Origin: an uncultured Candidatus Melainabacteria bacterium
GTDB taxonomy: Bacteria > Cyanobacteriota > Vampirovibrionia > Gastranaerophilales > Gastranaerophilaceae
Reading direction: 5' to 3'
DNA length: 64,000 bases
Assembly: GCA_934757275.1 (NCBI GenBank)
Contig: CAKVLN010000007.1
Coordinates: 1-64,000 of the forward strand
In this document: positions 34,646-44,147 of the stretch, one piece after another
Position numbering within the stretch: position 1 is the stretch's first letter
Layout: each line of letters starts with the position of its first letter
The notes under the pieces: generated by a model
Database searches by the model: none
Seen by the model: the letters and a program-made list of their open reading frames with translations, nothing else
What the model was told of the DNA's origin: nothing
Translations under genes and position numbers: made by a program

Positions 34646-35842
34646 TTAGTGGCAAAGTGCTAAAAGTACACCAGCAGCTACTGCTGAACCTATTACACCA
34701 GCTACGTTTGGACCCATTGCGTGCATTAACAAGAAGTTTTGAGGGTTAGCTTCTAGACCAACTTTGTTAGATACACGAGCAGCCATTGGAACTGCTGAAA
34801 CACCAGCTGAACCAATAAGTGGGTTGATTTTTGTTTTAGAACAAGCGTTCATTAATTTAGCCATCAATACACCAGCTGCAGTTGCAAGTGAAAATGCAAT
34901 GATACCTAGCAACAAGATGAACAAGGTTTGTACAGTTAAGAATTGGCTAGCTGATAATTTTGAACCAACTGATAAGCCTAGGAAAATTGTAACAATGTTG
35001 ATTAAAGCGTTTTGCATAGTATCAGAAAGTCTATCTACTACACCGCATTCTTTACATAAGTTACCAAAGCATAATGCACCTAAAAGAGGGCAAGCACTAG
35101 GAAGTAAGATTACGCAAAGAAGTAAAATCATTAGAGGGAATACAATTTTTTCTCTTTTTGAAACTTCTCTTAACTGAGTCATTTGAATTTTACGTTCAGC
35201 TTCAGTTGTTAACAACTTCATTATAGGAGGTTGGATAACTGGAACTAAAGCCATGTAAGAATAAGCAGCTACTGCGATAGGTCCAAGCAAGTTTTCTGCC
35301 AATTTTGTAGTTACATAGATTGATGTAGGACCGTCAGCACCACCGATAATACCGATTGATGCAGCTTCTGGCATAGAGAAACCGAATAAGCAATATGCCA
35401 TCAATAAAGCACCAAAGATACCGAATTGAGCAGCACCACCTAATAATGCTGTTTTAGGGTTTGCAATTAAAGGACCGAAGTCTGTCATTGCACCAACGCC
35501 CATGAAGATAATCAATGGGAATAAGCCTTTGTGGATACCAGCTTCAAAGATTATACCTAAGAAACCGTTTGGCCCTGCTATTTCTTCACCCAAAGGCATT
35601 GGAATGTTTGATAGCAAACCACCGAATGCAATTGGAACAAGAAGCAATGGTTCAAATTGTTTTTTAATACCAAGCCATAGCAAGAACAAGCAAATGATAA
35701 TCATAATCCATTGTCCGTGCATGTGTAAGATTTGTTCAAAACCTTGCAAATTTGGGTCAGCAACGGCGTTTTGTGCAGAATGCACAAAACCCATTATACC
35801 TGTTGAGTCCCAGAGAGTATGTAAACCGTCAGTAATATTCAT
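34646..35842 (-). CDS. oadB: Na+-translocating decarboxylase beta subunit
   Basis: 398 aa, integral membrane with about nine helices. [16 protein letters not shown] holds the conserved Asp of the Na+ path. [23 protein letters not shown] and [23 protein letters not shown] are family signatures. It couples decarboxylation of the biotin-bound carboxyl group to Na+ export. It is a little shorter than most OadB. GGGGAGG lies before the ATG. It is the last gene of birA-oadG-oadA-oadB and lies 19 bases after oadA. Confidence 0.92.
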   Translation of the reverse strand: MNITDGLHTLWDSTGIMGFVHSAQNAVADPNLQGFEQILHMHGQWIMIIICLFLLWLGIKKQFEPLLLVPIAFGGLLSNIPMPLGEEIAGPNGFLGIIFEAGIHKGLFPLIIFMGVGAMTDFGPLIANPKTALLGGAAQFGIFGALLMAYCLFGFSMPEAASIGIIGGADGPTSIYVTTKLAENLLGPIAVAAYSYMALVPVIQPPIMKLLTTEAERKIQMTQLREVSKREKIVFPLMILLLCVILLPSACPLLGALCFGNLCKECGVVDRLSDTMQNALINIVTIFLGLSVGSKLSASQFLTVQTLFILLLGIIAFSLATAAGVLMAKLMNACSKTKINPLIGSAGVSAVPMAARVSNKVGLEANPQNFLLMHAMGPNVAGVIGSAVAAGVLLALCH

Positions 35843-35861
35843 AACTATTTACCTCCCCTTA

Positions 35862-37667
35862 TTAACCCAAAGTTACCAATGCTTGACCGCTTACAACTTT
35901 ATCGCCTTGAGCAACTAAGATTGATTGAACAGTACCAGCTTTTGGTGATTTGATTTCTGTTTCCATTTTCATAGCTTCAACAACCAATAATACATCGCCT
36001 TCTGCTACTTCATCGCCTTCAGAAACTTCAATTCTTAATACGTTACCTGGTAAACCAGCTTTAACTTCTTCACCATCACCTGCTGCTGCAGCTTTTGTTT
36101 CGATACCAGCTTTAACATTGATATCATAAGTTTTACCGTTAACAGTAGCTTTGTTTTCGCCTTCAAGTTTAACTGCGTAGTTTTTACCGTTTACCTTGAT
36201 AGTGTATTCGCCAGATGCTGATGCTTGTGCAGCAGGAGCAGCTTCTTTGTTAGCAGATTTGTTAACTGAAACTTGACCTTTACCTAGTAAGAACTCAATA
36301 CCTTTATCAACGTTGCCATCTTTACAAGCTGCTGAAATAAAGATATTTTCATCAGTTGTAGGAAGTCCAGCTTCTTCAAGTCTTTTCTTAGCAGCTGCAA
36401 TACCTTTTTCTGGGTCTTTTTCGTTAATATCAACAACTTTTTCAGTAGTTGGTTCCATACCAACTTTTTCTTGAGCCCATTTCACTAATTCTGGATCTGG
36501 TTCGCAAGGAGTTTTACCAAAGTAACCTAAAAGCATTTTTGCGTAACCTGGGTTAGCTTGTTGCCAAGGTTCTGGAGTAATTGCATTCAAGAAAGATTGT
36601 TGTGCATAGAATTGTGAAACTGGAGTTACAGAGGTTGCATAACCACCTCTTTCAACAACTTCTTTCATATTAGCAATAAGTTTAGGGAATTTGTCTAACA
36701 TACCCATATCTTTTAATTGGTTAACAGTTGTAGCTGTTGCGCCACCTGGAAGTGGAGCTTGAATAAGAATTGGGTTTACTGCCAAAGAAATTGGAGAAAT
36801 TGGATAATCTTTCATGCATTCCTTGAAGATTTCTTCTGTTTCCATAATTTTCTTAATGTCTAAACCTAAATCGTATTCAGTACCACGAAGAGCATGCCAC
36901 ATAGAAATAATATCAGGTTGACCAGTACCACCAGAAACTGGTTTCATAGCCAAATCGATACCATCAGCACCACCATCAAGAGCAGCTAGGTAAGCAGCTA
37001 AGCCAGTGCCAGCAGTTTCGTGAGAGTGGAAACGAATGTGAGCATCTTTACCCAACAATTCACGAGCCATTTTAACTGTTTCGTAAACTTTTCTAGGGTG
37101 TGAAGTACCAGAAGCATCTTTGAATGCCAAGCTATCAAATGGCAAACCAGAGTCTAAGATGTTTCTCAAAACTCTTTCATAAAAAGCAACGTCGTGTGCG
37201 CCTTCGCAACCATAAGGAAGTTCCATCATTGTGATTGTAACTTCGTGTTGCATACCATATTTCTTGATAGAATTTGCTGAATCAACCAAGTTGTTAACAT
37301 CGTTCAAAGCATCAAAGTTTCTTACAACATTAACACCGTGTTTAGCAAACATTTTTGCGTGCAAGTCAATGATATCACGAGGCTGAGAGTTAAGACCTAC
37401 AACGTTAACGCCTCTTGCTAGAGATTGCAATTTAACGTCTGGACCAACTGCAGCTCTGATTTTGTCCATTGTTTCAAATGCATTTTCATTACAGAAAAAT
37501 ATTGGAGCTTGAAATCTTGCGCCACCAGCAGTTTCAAAGTGTTTCAAGCCAGCACCAACTGCTGCTTGTAAAGCTGGAATAAAATCATCAACAAGAACTT
37601 TTGCTCCGTAGATTGATTGGAAACCGTCACGGAAGGACGTATCCATAACTTTAATTAGTTTAGTCAT
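35862..37667 (-). CDS. oadA: Oxaloacetate decarboxylase alpha subunit (biotin carboxyltransferase)
   Basis: 601 aa from the ATG at 37667, preceded by AAAGGG. An upstream in-frame extension to 37730 has no such signal and lacks family similarity. The N-terminal carboxyltransferase TIM barrel carries VMDTSFRDGFQS, and the conserved Pyc_OADA region follows. The C-terminal biotinyl domain has VVEAMKMETEI with the biotinylated Lys. A flexible A/P-rich linker precedes it. It removes CO2 from oxaloacetate and passes it to biotin. Related pyruvate carboxylase subunit B cannot be fully excluded, but the neighbouring beta and gamma subunits support OadA. Confidence 0.92.
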   Translation of the reverse strand: MTKLIKVMDTSFRDGFQSIYGAKVLVDDFIPALQAAVGAGLKHFETAGGARFQAPIFFCNENAFETMDKIRAAVGPDVKLQSLARGVNVVGLNSQPRDIIDLHAKMFAKHGVNVVRNFDALNDVNNLVDSANSIKKYGMQHEVTITMMELPYGCEGAHDVAFYERVLRNILDSGLPFDSLAFKDASGTSHPRKVYETVKMARELLGKDAHIRFHSHETAGTGLAAYLAALDGGADGIDLAMKPVSGGTGQPDIISMWHALRGTEYDLGLDIKKIMETEEIFKECMKDYPISPISLAVNPILIQAPLPGGATATTVNQLKDMGMLDKFPKLIANMKEVVERGGYATSVTPVSQFYAQQSFLNAITPEPWQQANPGYAKMLLGYFGKTPCEPDPELVKWAQEKVGMEPTTEKVVDINEKDPEKGIAAAKKRLEEAGLPTTDENIFISAACKDGNVDKGIEFLLGKGQVSVNKSANKEAAPAAQASASGEYTIKVNGKNYAVKLEGENKATVNGKTYDINVKAGIETKAAAAGDGEEVKAGLPGNVLRIEVSEGDEVAEGDVLLVVEAMKMETEIKSPKAGTVQSILVAQGDKVVSGQALVTLG

Positions 37668-37762
37668 TTTTATACCCTTTCTTTTTTTTATTACAGTAAA
37701 GAAGTGAGCAGCTAATTGTAAAGAGTACATATTTTCTTTACTAATTACTATTCACTGGAAAA

Positions 37763-37996
37763 TTATTTTTTAAATATTGCAGATAAGATAGCAACTGCGA
37801 TTTCTGCATCGTCTGCAATTGATTTTTTAGCTCTTCCGCCAGCAGGTTGTGGAATAACCTCTGGGAAAATTTCGTTTAATTTTCTAACTACTTTAGACAT
37901 GATGAACATTGAAAGGATTGTTATGCATAAAAATGCCAAAACAGTTCCCATACCAATGCACATTACGGCTATACCTTGTGCTAACAATTCATTCAT
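37763..37996 (-). CDS. oadG: Na+-translocating decarboxylase gamma subunit
   Basis: 77 aa. One N-terminal membrane helix (IAVMCIGMGTVLAFLCITILSMFIM) is followed by a polar tail with Pro/Gly-rich VIPQPAGGRAKK and a final amphipathic segment (AEIAVAILSAIFKK). This is the usual shape of OadG, which links the alpha and beta subunits. ATAGGAG precedes the ATG, which overlaps the end of birA by four bases. It lies 95 bases before oadA. Confidence 0.85.
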   Translation of the reverse strand: MNELLAQGIAVMCIGMGTVLAFLCITILSMFIMSKVVRKLNEIFPEVIPQPAGGRAKKSIADDAEIAVAILSAIFKK

Positions 37997-38712
37997 AAAA
38001 TATCTCCTATTAAAAGTGTATGTAAATTATTATCTCTATCTCTTAAATTTAAAGCACCTGTATCAGTTATGTCATCTGCAATTCCAGAAATTTGCTTATC
38101 AAAAACTTTTACAGTAATTTCTTTATTGAGAAATCCAGCTCTTTCTACATAATCTTTTTTGATTAATAGAAACCCCTTCTCAATAAAACTATCATATAAC
38201 AAACAAAATTTTTCTAATAGTTTTTTTAAGAAAATTTTCTTATCTATAAAACGCCCCGTTTCAATATTCAAAGAGGTTGCAGGTTGATTAATTTTGTCTA
38301 AAAAATCTTTTTTTGTATTCAAATTTACACCAAAACCTAAGATTAATCCTTGAAGTTTTCCACCTTCAATAACACCTTCTGCCAAAATTCCTGATATTTT
38401 TTTTCCATTAATTTGTATATCATTTGGCCATTTAATTTTCGGCACAACGCCGTATTCTTCAAAGGTTTGGGCAAGTACTAAACACAAATATTGTGTTAAA
38501 TTTGAATAAATTTCTTTCATTTCAGAAGAGGGTTTTAAAATCAAACTTGCATATATATTATCTTTGCCTGCATAAGACCATTTTCTATCTAATCTTCCAC
38601 GCCCGTTTGTCTGATTATCCGTGTAAATAAGGCTCATGTCCTCGTAATCTTTTATATGCTCTTTTGCATACTTATTCGTTGACTCAACTTCTTCTAAAAA
38701 AAATAGTTCCAT
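37993..38712 (-). CDS. birA: Biotin--[biotin carboxyl carrier] protein ligase
   Basis: 239 aa. The biotin-binding loop is NGRGRLDRKW (GRGRxxRxW), followed by KWPNDIQINGKKISGILAEG. The C-terminal small domain is present. The DNA-binding N-terminal helix-turn-helix of E. coli BirA is absent, so it is a monofunctional ligase. It is the first gene of the oad operon and its product would biotinylate OadA. TATAAT lies seven bases before the ATG and no Shine-Dalgarno sequence is visible, so the mRNA may be leaderless. Confidence 0.93.
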   Translation of the reverse strand: MELFFLEEVESTNKYAKEHIKDYEDMSLIYTDNQTNGRGRLDRKWSYAGKDNIYASLILKPSSEMKEIYSNLTQYLCLVLAQTFEEYGVVPKIKWPNDIQINGKKISGILAEGVIEGGKLQGLILGFGVNLNTKKDFLDKINQPATSLNIETGRFIDKKIFLKKLLEKFCLLYDSFIEKGFLLIKKDYVERAGFLNKEITVKVFDKQISGIADDITDTGALNLRDRDNNLHTLLIGDIL

Positions 38713-38719
38713 AGGTTTT

Positions 38720-38725
38720 ATTATA
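38720..38725 (-). promoter_or_regulatory. -10 box next to the birA start codon
   Basis: TATAAT on the minus strand ends seven bases before the birA ATG. The predicted transcript begins at the start codon or one base before it. The -35 region is not clear. Confidence 0.4.
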
Positions 38726-38767
38726 TAATAAACAAGTTTTTCATGATTAAATAGAAACTAATGGATA

Positions 38768-38862
38768 GCCACGAAAATCTTACGATTTTCTCGCAATGAT
38801 GCCCCACCAGTAGTTTTTACGCTCAGGCATTACGAGTAGCATGAACGATGAAGTAATCTACT
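38768..38862. repeat. Dispersed intergenic repeat with hairpin
   Basis: CGAAAATC(ttac)GATTTTCtCG forms a stem, and the end, read on the minus strand, resembles the common bacterial repeat 'AGATTgCTTCgTC...CTCgcAATGaC'. It lies in the 227-base gap between birA and the 684-aa gene. Confidence 0.4.
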
Positions 38863-38885
38863 TTTTTGTATTTTTATTATAAAAA

Positions 38886-38913
38886 ACAACCGCTTTAAAG
38901 TTTAAGCGGTTGT
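38886..38913 (-). terminator. Rho-independent terminator
   Basis: ACAACCGCTT pairs with AAGCGGTTGT, followed on the minus strand by TTTTTT. It ends the transcript of the 684-aa gene. Confidence 0.8.
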
Positions 38914-38939
38914 CTAGTATGTACACATTAGGTTTGCAA

Positions 38940-40994
38940 TTATACAACTTTTTTCAATTCTTTTTGTTCAGGCATTTTTATTTCTTGCGCATTCTGATTT
39001 TGTTGTTCTTGTGCTAATTTCTTTTCTTCTGCCTTTTTTGCATTGATTTTATCACCTATTTTGTTTGCAATAGGAGTGATAATTACAGGAACTGCATATC
39101 TATAAATTAATGTAAATGTCATAAGGTCTGCTAAAATTCTTACACCTTTTTTCTTATTTCCTAATTCTTTTGACATTTTTGCAGCATCTTCCAAACGACC
39201 TTCCATTTTAGCAATATCAATATTACGTTGTTGTCTTCCTGTAAATTTATATTCTTTATTTTTAACACTATTATTAATAAGTGAATTTACAGAATAAGCT
39301 GCAGCAGTTGGAACAAAAAAGCCTAATGCTTGGTTAATTGCCAAAGTTCTGCGTTTATCAGGATCAAGTTCATCTTTATGTAATGTTTGGTGAACATACA
39401 TACCACTTGTCAATGCTGAACCTAACACACTCATGTGTTGCGTAGTTCTACCAGGAAGCTTTGTCAAATAGCTTGTAACTTTTGCAACAGACGGAGATTC
39501 TAACAAAGGTTTACCATACCATTCAGCAAGTTTTCTTACTATCCAATTTGGCTTTTCACCACCTTTGCCCTTGAACGCAACTTGATTTTCGTTTTGCTTA
39601 TCACTATTATCTGCAATTTTATTTTCTTTAATTACTTCCTGTTGCTTAGGTTCTGCTTTTTTAGCCTTTTCCAAACCTAAACAATTTTTCAAAATCCATG
39701 GTATTAATGCTACAGTTGCAGTCGCAATTGGAATTCTAAATACCAAATCAGGTCCCCAAGCTAAAGCTTTGAATAGAACTTCATTATCTTCCTCTGCTTG
39801 AAGCATCTCATCAGTAATTTTAGTTCCTAATTTGTCATCTACACCATTATCTTGGAATGTTCTGAATTTATATACGCCTTCTTTTTTATCAAAACGTTTT
39901 TCACCTGTAATACGAGGTCTATAACTATCTTTAATTTCATAAGGTGAAGCGACATAAGTTTCATCTAAATCAAGTTTCCACTGTTTTCCATCGACATCTT
40001 TCCATTGTCTGAAATCAACAACTTCGCCATCTTTATAAACAGAGTTAATATCTAATTTACCCCAATGATTGTCTTTAGAATCTTTTACTAAATTTTCTAA
40101 GTAAGATTTATCAAGATCTTTAAATAAAATTTGTTCAGCACCATATCCGTCTTCTTTAACAACTAGCCCTAATCTTGACATATCAACTTTATCATACAAT
40201 TTAGAACCGTCTTTTAGAACAATGTCGTTGAAAGATTTTCCTTTTTGAGATGCCCAATCAGCATCTACTTTAAGGATATTTTTAAATGTTTGTTCTGAAG
40301 ATTCTCCTAATAATCTGAATTGAGGCAACATTGAACAATTTTTAATTTGATCAGAGAATTTTCTACCATCTAAATTTTTCCACTCTTCCATTGCTTTTCT
40401 AGCACCATCAGAACCGATTGATTTTATATCTAACTGTGGGTGTAATCGTTTCAAAGTTTCCACTTTTAAGTTCTTTCTAATGCTACTCATTACAAAACTT
40501 GCACTGTTTTGGAAAGGTTTAGTTAATGCAAAAGCGGTAACAAAACCAATAATACCAGAAGCTAAAGAATGGCTCATTGCGTATTTATTGTTAGTTTTTG
40601 TATTTTCATCTTTTGCAGGAAGAACACCAATAGTAGCTGCACGAGCAGTACACGCAACTGCAGCAATAGACGCAGTGGTTAATGTTTCATTGCCGTGAAC
40701 AAACCTTAAAAAGCCATTAATAAAGGGACGGTCATATATACTGTCCCCTTTTTCTCTCGTGTATTTGCTTTCTTTTGGAATATCTCCAACAGTTTTCTTT
40801 ATTTTTTCCACTACCTTTTTCGCATCTTTTGCTGCAGGTACTTTTTTACCAAATGACACACTTCCTGCATACGAATCCGGTTGTTCTTGTGTTCTTGATA
40901 AATAACTTTTTCTAATCTCTGGGATAACAATATTGTTGGTTGATTGTTTTCTCGCATTGGAGATTAGATTTTGCGTTGTATGAATGTTCATCAT
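38940..40994 (-). CDS. Large membrane protein of unknown function
   Basis: 684 aa from the ATG at 40994, six bases after GGA. A TTG upstream is a less likely start. The N-terminus (MMNIHTTQNLISNARKQ) with a later SVSFGKKVP resembles the lineage openings seen in other orphans. Several hydrophobic Ala/Gly-rich segments lie near residues 110-180, 430-450, 560-590 and 640-660. The middle (residues 190-410) is hydrophilic, with repeated 'KLD/KDLD' stretches. A Lys/Glu-rich C-terminus follows. No family was recognised. A terminator follows at 38886. Confidence 0.6.
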   Translation of the reverse strand: MMNIHTTQNLISNARKQSTNNIVIPEIRKSYLSRTQEQPDSYAGSVSFGKKVPAAKDAKKVVEKIKKTVGDIPKESKYTREKGDSIYDRPFINGFLRFVHGNETLTTASIAAVACTARAATIGVLPAKDENTKTNNKYAMSHSLASGIIGFVTAFALTKPFQNSASFVMSSIRKNLKVETLKRLHPQLDIKSIGSDGARKAMEEWKNLDGRKFSDQIKNCSMLPQFRLLGESSEQTFKNILKVDADWASQKGKSFNDIVLKDGSKLYDKVDMSRLGLVVKEDGYGAEQILFKDLDKSYLENLVKDSKDNHWGKLDINSVYKDGEVVDFRQWKDVDGKQWKLDLDETYVASPYEIKDSYRPRITGEKRFDKKEGVYKFRTFQDNGVDDKLGTKITDEMLQAEEDNEVLFKALAWGPDLVFRIPIATATVALIPWILKNCLGLEKAKKAEPKQQEVIKENKIADNSDKQNENQVAFKGKGGEKPNWIVRKLAEWYGKPLLESPSVAKVTSYLTKLPGRTTQHMSVLGSALTSGMYVHQTLHKDELDPDKRRTLAINQALGFFVPTAAAYSVNSLINNSVKNKEYKFTGRQQRNIDIAKMEGRLEDAAKMSKELGNKKKGVRILADLMTFTLIYRYAVPVIITPIANKIGDKINAKKAEEKKLAQEQQNQNAQEIKMPEQKELKKVV

Positions 40995-41108
40995 AGTTTC
41001 CAATCTAAATTTACTGCCTACACATGTATCTTAAAACAAAGCAAAAATTTTTTTGCTAGTTTGTAAAAAATTTGTTACAATTATTTATAATTAAACAAAA
41101 TTCGGCTA

Positions 41109-41140
41109 TTCCCTCTCTAAGGGAGAGGGTTAGGGTGAGG
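41109..41140. repeat. Dispersed repeat supplying a ribosome-binding site, copy 3
   Basis: Reverse copy of the CCTCACCC family: TTCCCTCTCTAAGGGAGAGG, then GTTAGGGTGAGG. It ends five bases before the ATG at 41146, so GGTGAGG or GAGGG works as the Shine-Dalgarno sequence. Confidence 0.6.
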
Positions 41141-41145
41141 GTTAT

Positions 41146-41970
41146 ATGAAAAAACAAATTTTAACACTTTTAACTCTTTTAGTTGCATGTCAATCTGTAA
41201 AAGCTTTCGACTTAGACATGACCGTTGATGATGACATAAGAAAAAACTACAATTCGTCAAAACTAGCAAAGGATACGCACACAGAAGATAGCGAAGAAAC
41301 GTTGCCAGCCTTGCCAGAAATTAGCAAATATAAAGAGCCTGAGGTAACAACAAAACAAGAAACTTACACTCCACCTCAAATATATAACAAAGGAAATAAA
41401 AAAATTCACGCTGGAACAACCTTTGATGTAGTAAATTCCGCAAAGATTTCTGACTGGCAAACAAAAGGTTCAACTGTGAAATTTGCAGTAAAAACACCTA
41501 TTCACAGACATAAATATACTATTCCAGCTGGTACAATTTTTACAGGCGAAATTCTTGAAGCTCATCAACCGCAAATAACCTGCAACGGCGGTTTAGTAGT
41601 AATTAGAATTAGGAGCATGCTATACAAAGGTCAAACAATACCAATAAACGCCTATGTTACAAAAGCTAATTCTAAAAAGGTTTTCTTAAACAACATAAAA
41701 GGCAACAGAACATACCTTCAAACAACATGGAAGAAAGGCAACTGGGGGCGAACACTCTTCAACAGAATGATGACATTAACTGTAAATCTAGGTGGAGAAG
41801 GTTCAACGCTTATACTTTCACCATTTCCATTAGCTTATGGCACAATTTGTCTAGGTTTGAACACATTAACCTCACCAATCTGCGCCTTCTTTTCAAAAGG
41901 CGGACATGTTTCAATTCCAGCTGGTAGCAAATTTACCGTAAGATTGCTTGATGACGCTTACATCGACTAG
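41146..41970 (+). CDS. Exported protein with repeated 'IPAGTxF' domain
   Basis: 274 aa with a signal peptide (MKKQILTLLTLLVACQSVKA). The Cys in LVAC might form a lipobox, but VKA|F is also cleavable. After a low-complexity linker (residues 25-85) come KIHAGTTFDVVNSAKI and YTIPAGTIFTGEILEAHQ, and at the end HVSIPAGSKFTVRLL. It is a paralogue of the 225-aa protein at 12097. Its ribosome-binding site lies in a dispersed repeat. The stop overlaps the convergent glycosyltransferase by four bases. Confidence 0.7.
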   Translation: MKKQILTLLTLLVACQSVKAFDLDMTVDDDIRKNYNSSKLAKDTHTEDSEETLPALPEISKYKEPEVTTKQETYTPPQIYNKGNKKIHAGTTFDVVNSAKISDWQTKGSTVKFAVKTPIHRHKYTIPAGTIFTGEILEAHQPQITCNGGLVVIRIRSMLYKGQTIPINAYVTKANSKKVFLNNIKGNRTYLQTTWKKGNWGRTLFNRMMTLTVNLGGEGSTLILSPFPLAYGTICLGLNTLTSPICAFFSKGGHVSIPAGSKFTVRLLDDAYID

Positions 41971-43475
41971 AACAAATTAACTACATTTTGTTCTTCAAAT
42001 TTAGGGCAAGTATTCCACACTAATGTAGGAATAATATCGCCTTCAACTCTACCTTGGAACTGACATTTACAGCAACCTTTTACCATATTAGTTGAACCGT
42101 CTACAAGTGGTTGAAAGAATTTACAACATTGACAAATTTTTAGCGACAAACCATAATCACTTAATTTTTCAGTCAATTCTCTTATTGCGTCCACCATTCG
42201 CAAATGGTTATTTTTAGTTGTATAAGTCTTACCTTTATTGATGAATTTAACCCTTGCTAAACCATCATCGGAAATCAATTCTAGCTGACACTGAAAATCT
42301 CTGCGACCGTCCGTAACAATAATATTTGTAACCATTTTTTCTATATTATGTTTACGACTTCTATTTTTGATAAACCTTCTAGTACCTCTAATTGGCGGGA
42401 AGTTCTTTATAACATGTGCAATTGAATAAATTGGGTACGCAAACAAATAAATATACTCTTTTGCATAAATCTTTGCGTGCAATAAACTTACGCAGAATGC
42501 CAATACTAGCACAATAGAGGTTATAAGAATAGTAGAATAACCTACCCAGAAAGAGAAGGTATAAGCATGCTTCAACAAAATTGCATAAGCAAAAATGCAG
42601 AATAACAAGTTAGGCTGAACTAAAGAACAAAGATATTCTTGTGTCTTTAGATTTGGGCAATGTGAAATACCGTTTCTAAAGATATTAATACGTTTTGATA
42701 AAGATGGGATTCTGTTGTCATAATTTTCAATACCTGTATAAACTTTCAAATCATCAATTGATGCAACTGCAATATTTTCTTTTGCTAACTTAATAGTATA
42801 AAGCACTTCGGCAGTTTTATCTTGAAAATCAAAAGAGCCAATTCTATTTAACAACTCTTTTTTTATCACAAAATTGTCTGTATTAATTAAGTTTGTAAGC
42901 CCCAAACGAGTTCTTGTTGCATAAATAAACTTTGAAACGTAGCTTGAATAAGTTACCCTAACGCAATCCCAGAATTTTAAGTCTTTATATTCACCTATAT
43001 AATTTACTATTGGCATGAACACATCATATTTACTCAAATAATAGTTTACATTGGTTAAAAAATCAGAATCTACATAATTCTTTGCATCTAAGAAAACATA
43101 GGCGTCAAGGTTTTGAACTTCTGATAATTTTTCCGCCAAAATTGAATACGCTTGACTTTTACCAATTGGTTCTAGGTTGTTAATATTAATTATATTAACG
43201 TCCATGTCCGTCTGTAAAGTTACATCAGAAAGACTTTCGCACTTATCTAATATCGCATAGATTGTATAGCGTGACTTTGGATAATTCTGATTTTTCAACT
43301 GCTTTAACAAATTTTCTAACGTATCGACTTTGCCTGAAGCGTACACAACAACGCAAAGATTTGAATCACGATTTGTGTATTTATCTCTGATTTTTTTGAT
43401 TGGCTTAATGCTTGCGCAAGCTAAAATTATGTAAAATATAGTAAAGATTGTGATATATATGTATAAAACTGTCAT
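41967..43475 (-). CDS. Family 2 glycosyltransferase with cysteine-rich tail
   Basis: 502 aa. An N-terminal membrane helix (residues 3-22) precedes a GT2 fold (LCVVVYASGKVDTLENLLKQ, then DAYVFLDAKNYVDSDF with the DxD-like acidic pair). Two or three more helices lie around 290-350. The last 110 residues hold an unusual domain with CQCCKFF, GCCKCQF and NTCPKF, which could bind zinc. The acceptor is unknown; a role in surface glycan is an inference. GAGG precedes the ATG. Confidence 0.6.
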   Translation of the reverse strand: MTVLYIYITIFTIFYIILACASIKPIKKIRDKYTNRDSNLCVVVYASGKVDTLENLLKQLKNQNYPKSRYTIYAILDKCESLSDVTLQTDMDVNIININNLEPIGKSQAYSILAEKLSEVQNLDAYVFLDAKNYVDSDFLTNVNYYLSKYDVFMPIVNYIGEYKDLKFWDCVRVTYSSYVSKFIYATRTRLGLTNLINTDNFVIKKELLNRIGSFDFQDKTAEVLYTIKLAKENIAVASIDDLKVYTGIENYDNRIPSLSKRINIFRNGISHCPNLKTQEYLCSLVQPNLLFCIFAYAILLKHAYTFSFWVGYSTILITSIVLVLAFCVSLLHAKIYAKEYIYLFAYPIYSIAHVIKNFPPIRGTRRFIKNRSRKHNIEKMVTNIIVTDGRRDFQCQLELISDDGLARVKFINKGKTYTTKNNHLRMVDAIRELTEKLSDYGLSLKICQCCKFFQPLVDGSTNMVKGCCKCQFQGRVEGDIIPTLVWNTCPKFEEQNVVNLF

Positions 43476-43589
43476 AATAACCTCGTAACAAAAGTTTATA
43501 CTAAACAGAATAAATACTCAACTTTCTTGCAACAAATGGGATATTTAGAGGAAATTTTAAGAAATAAAAAATAGAAAAAGAAAAAAGAC

Positions 43590-43618
43590 TTGATTTCAAA
43601 AAATGTTCATGATAGATT
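43590..43618 (+). promoter_or_regulatory. Predicted promoter of the tRNA gene
   Basis: TTGATT (43590-43595), 17 bases, TAGATT (43613-43618). It leaves a leader of about 65 bases before the tRNA. Confidence 0.5.
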
Positions 43619-43691
43619 AGAATTTGTCGAGGGTAGTCGGTCTAGACAGTCGAATAAATAGCTGATTATTTAAGATATGAAAACCAAATAC

Positions 43692-43765
<74 letters not shown>

Positions 43766-43772
43766 AATAAAG

Positions 43773-43801
43773 AAGACTTCTTACAAAAGAGGTCTTTTTT
43801 A
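43773..43801 (+). terminator. Terminator of tRNA-Ile
   Basis: AAGACTTCTT pairs with AAGAGGTCTT (10 bp with one G-T), followed by a T-tract. It lies eight bases after the tRNA. The sequence from 43803 to 43986 holds no gene. Confidence 0.8.
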
Positions 43802-43986
43802 TTTGCCGAAGTAGACAACACAATAATAGTAAGGCTTTTTGACCTTGCTTTTTTAATGCAAATTAATAGGTTTCTTGGACATTGAGACAAGGAAAACTTA
43901 ATACAAAATCAAACAGACAGCACGATTGAGGCTGTTTTTTAGTATTGAGATGTATGGGACATTTTTTGCACTTAACTACTCATTTC

Positions 43987-44082
43987 TTGCACTCTTTTGC
44001 ACTAATTTTCTGTCACCCTGAATTTATTTCAGGGTCTATCCTGCTCACAAAGCCTATCTTAGCCCAGTGCAAGAAAGTGCAA
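43987..44082. mobile_element. MITE-like repeat with 17-bp terminal inverted repeats, copy 1
   Basis: TTGCACTCTTTTGCACT (43987-44003) is an inverted match (two mismatches) of AGTGCAAGAAAGTGCAA (44066-44082). The middle holds the hairpin ACCCTGAA...TTTCAGGGT, a common dispersed core. A second, decayed copy lies at 51820-51914 on the other side of the four-gene operon. Both are in the same orientation. Confidence 0.6.
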
Positions 44083-44147
44083 AAAAGTGTAATTTTATTT
44101 TTGCTTGCAAATTGAGATATCCCAAATTATCAATGAGATTTGGATAT

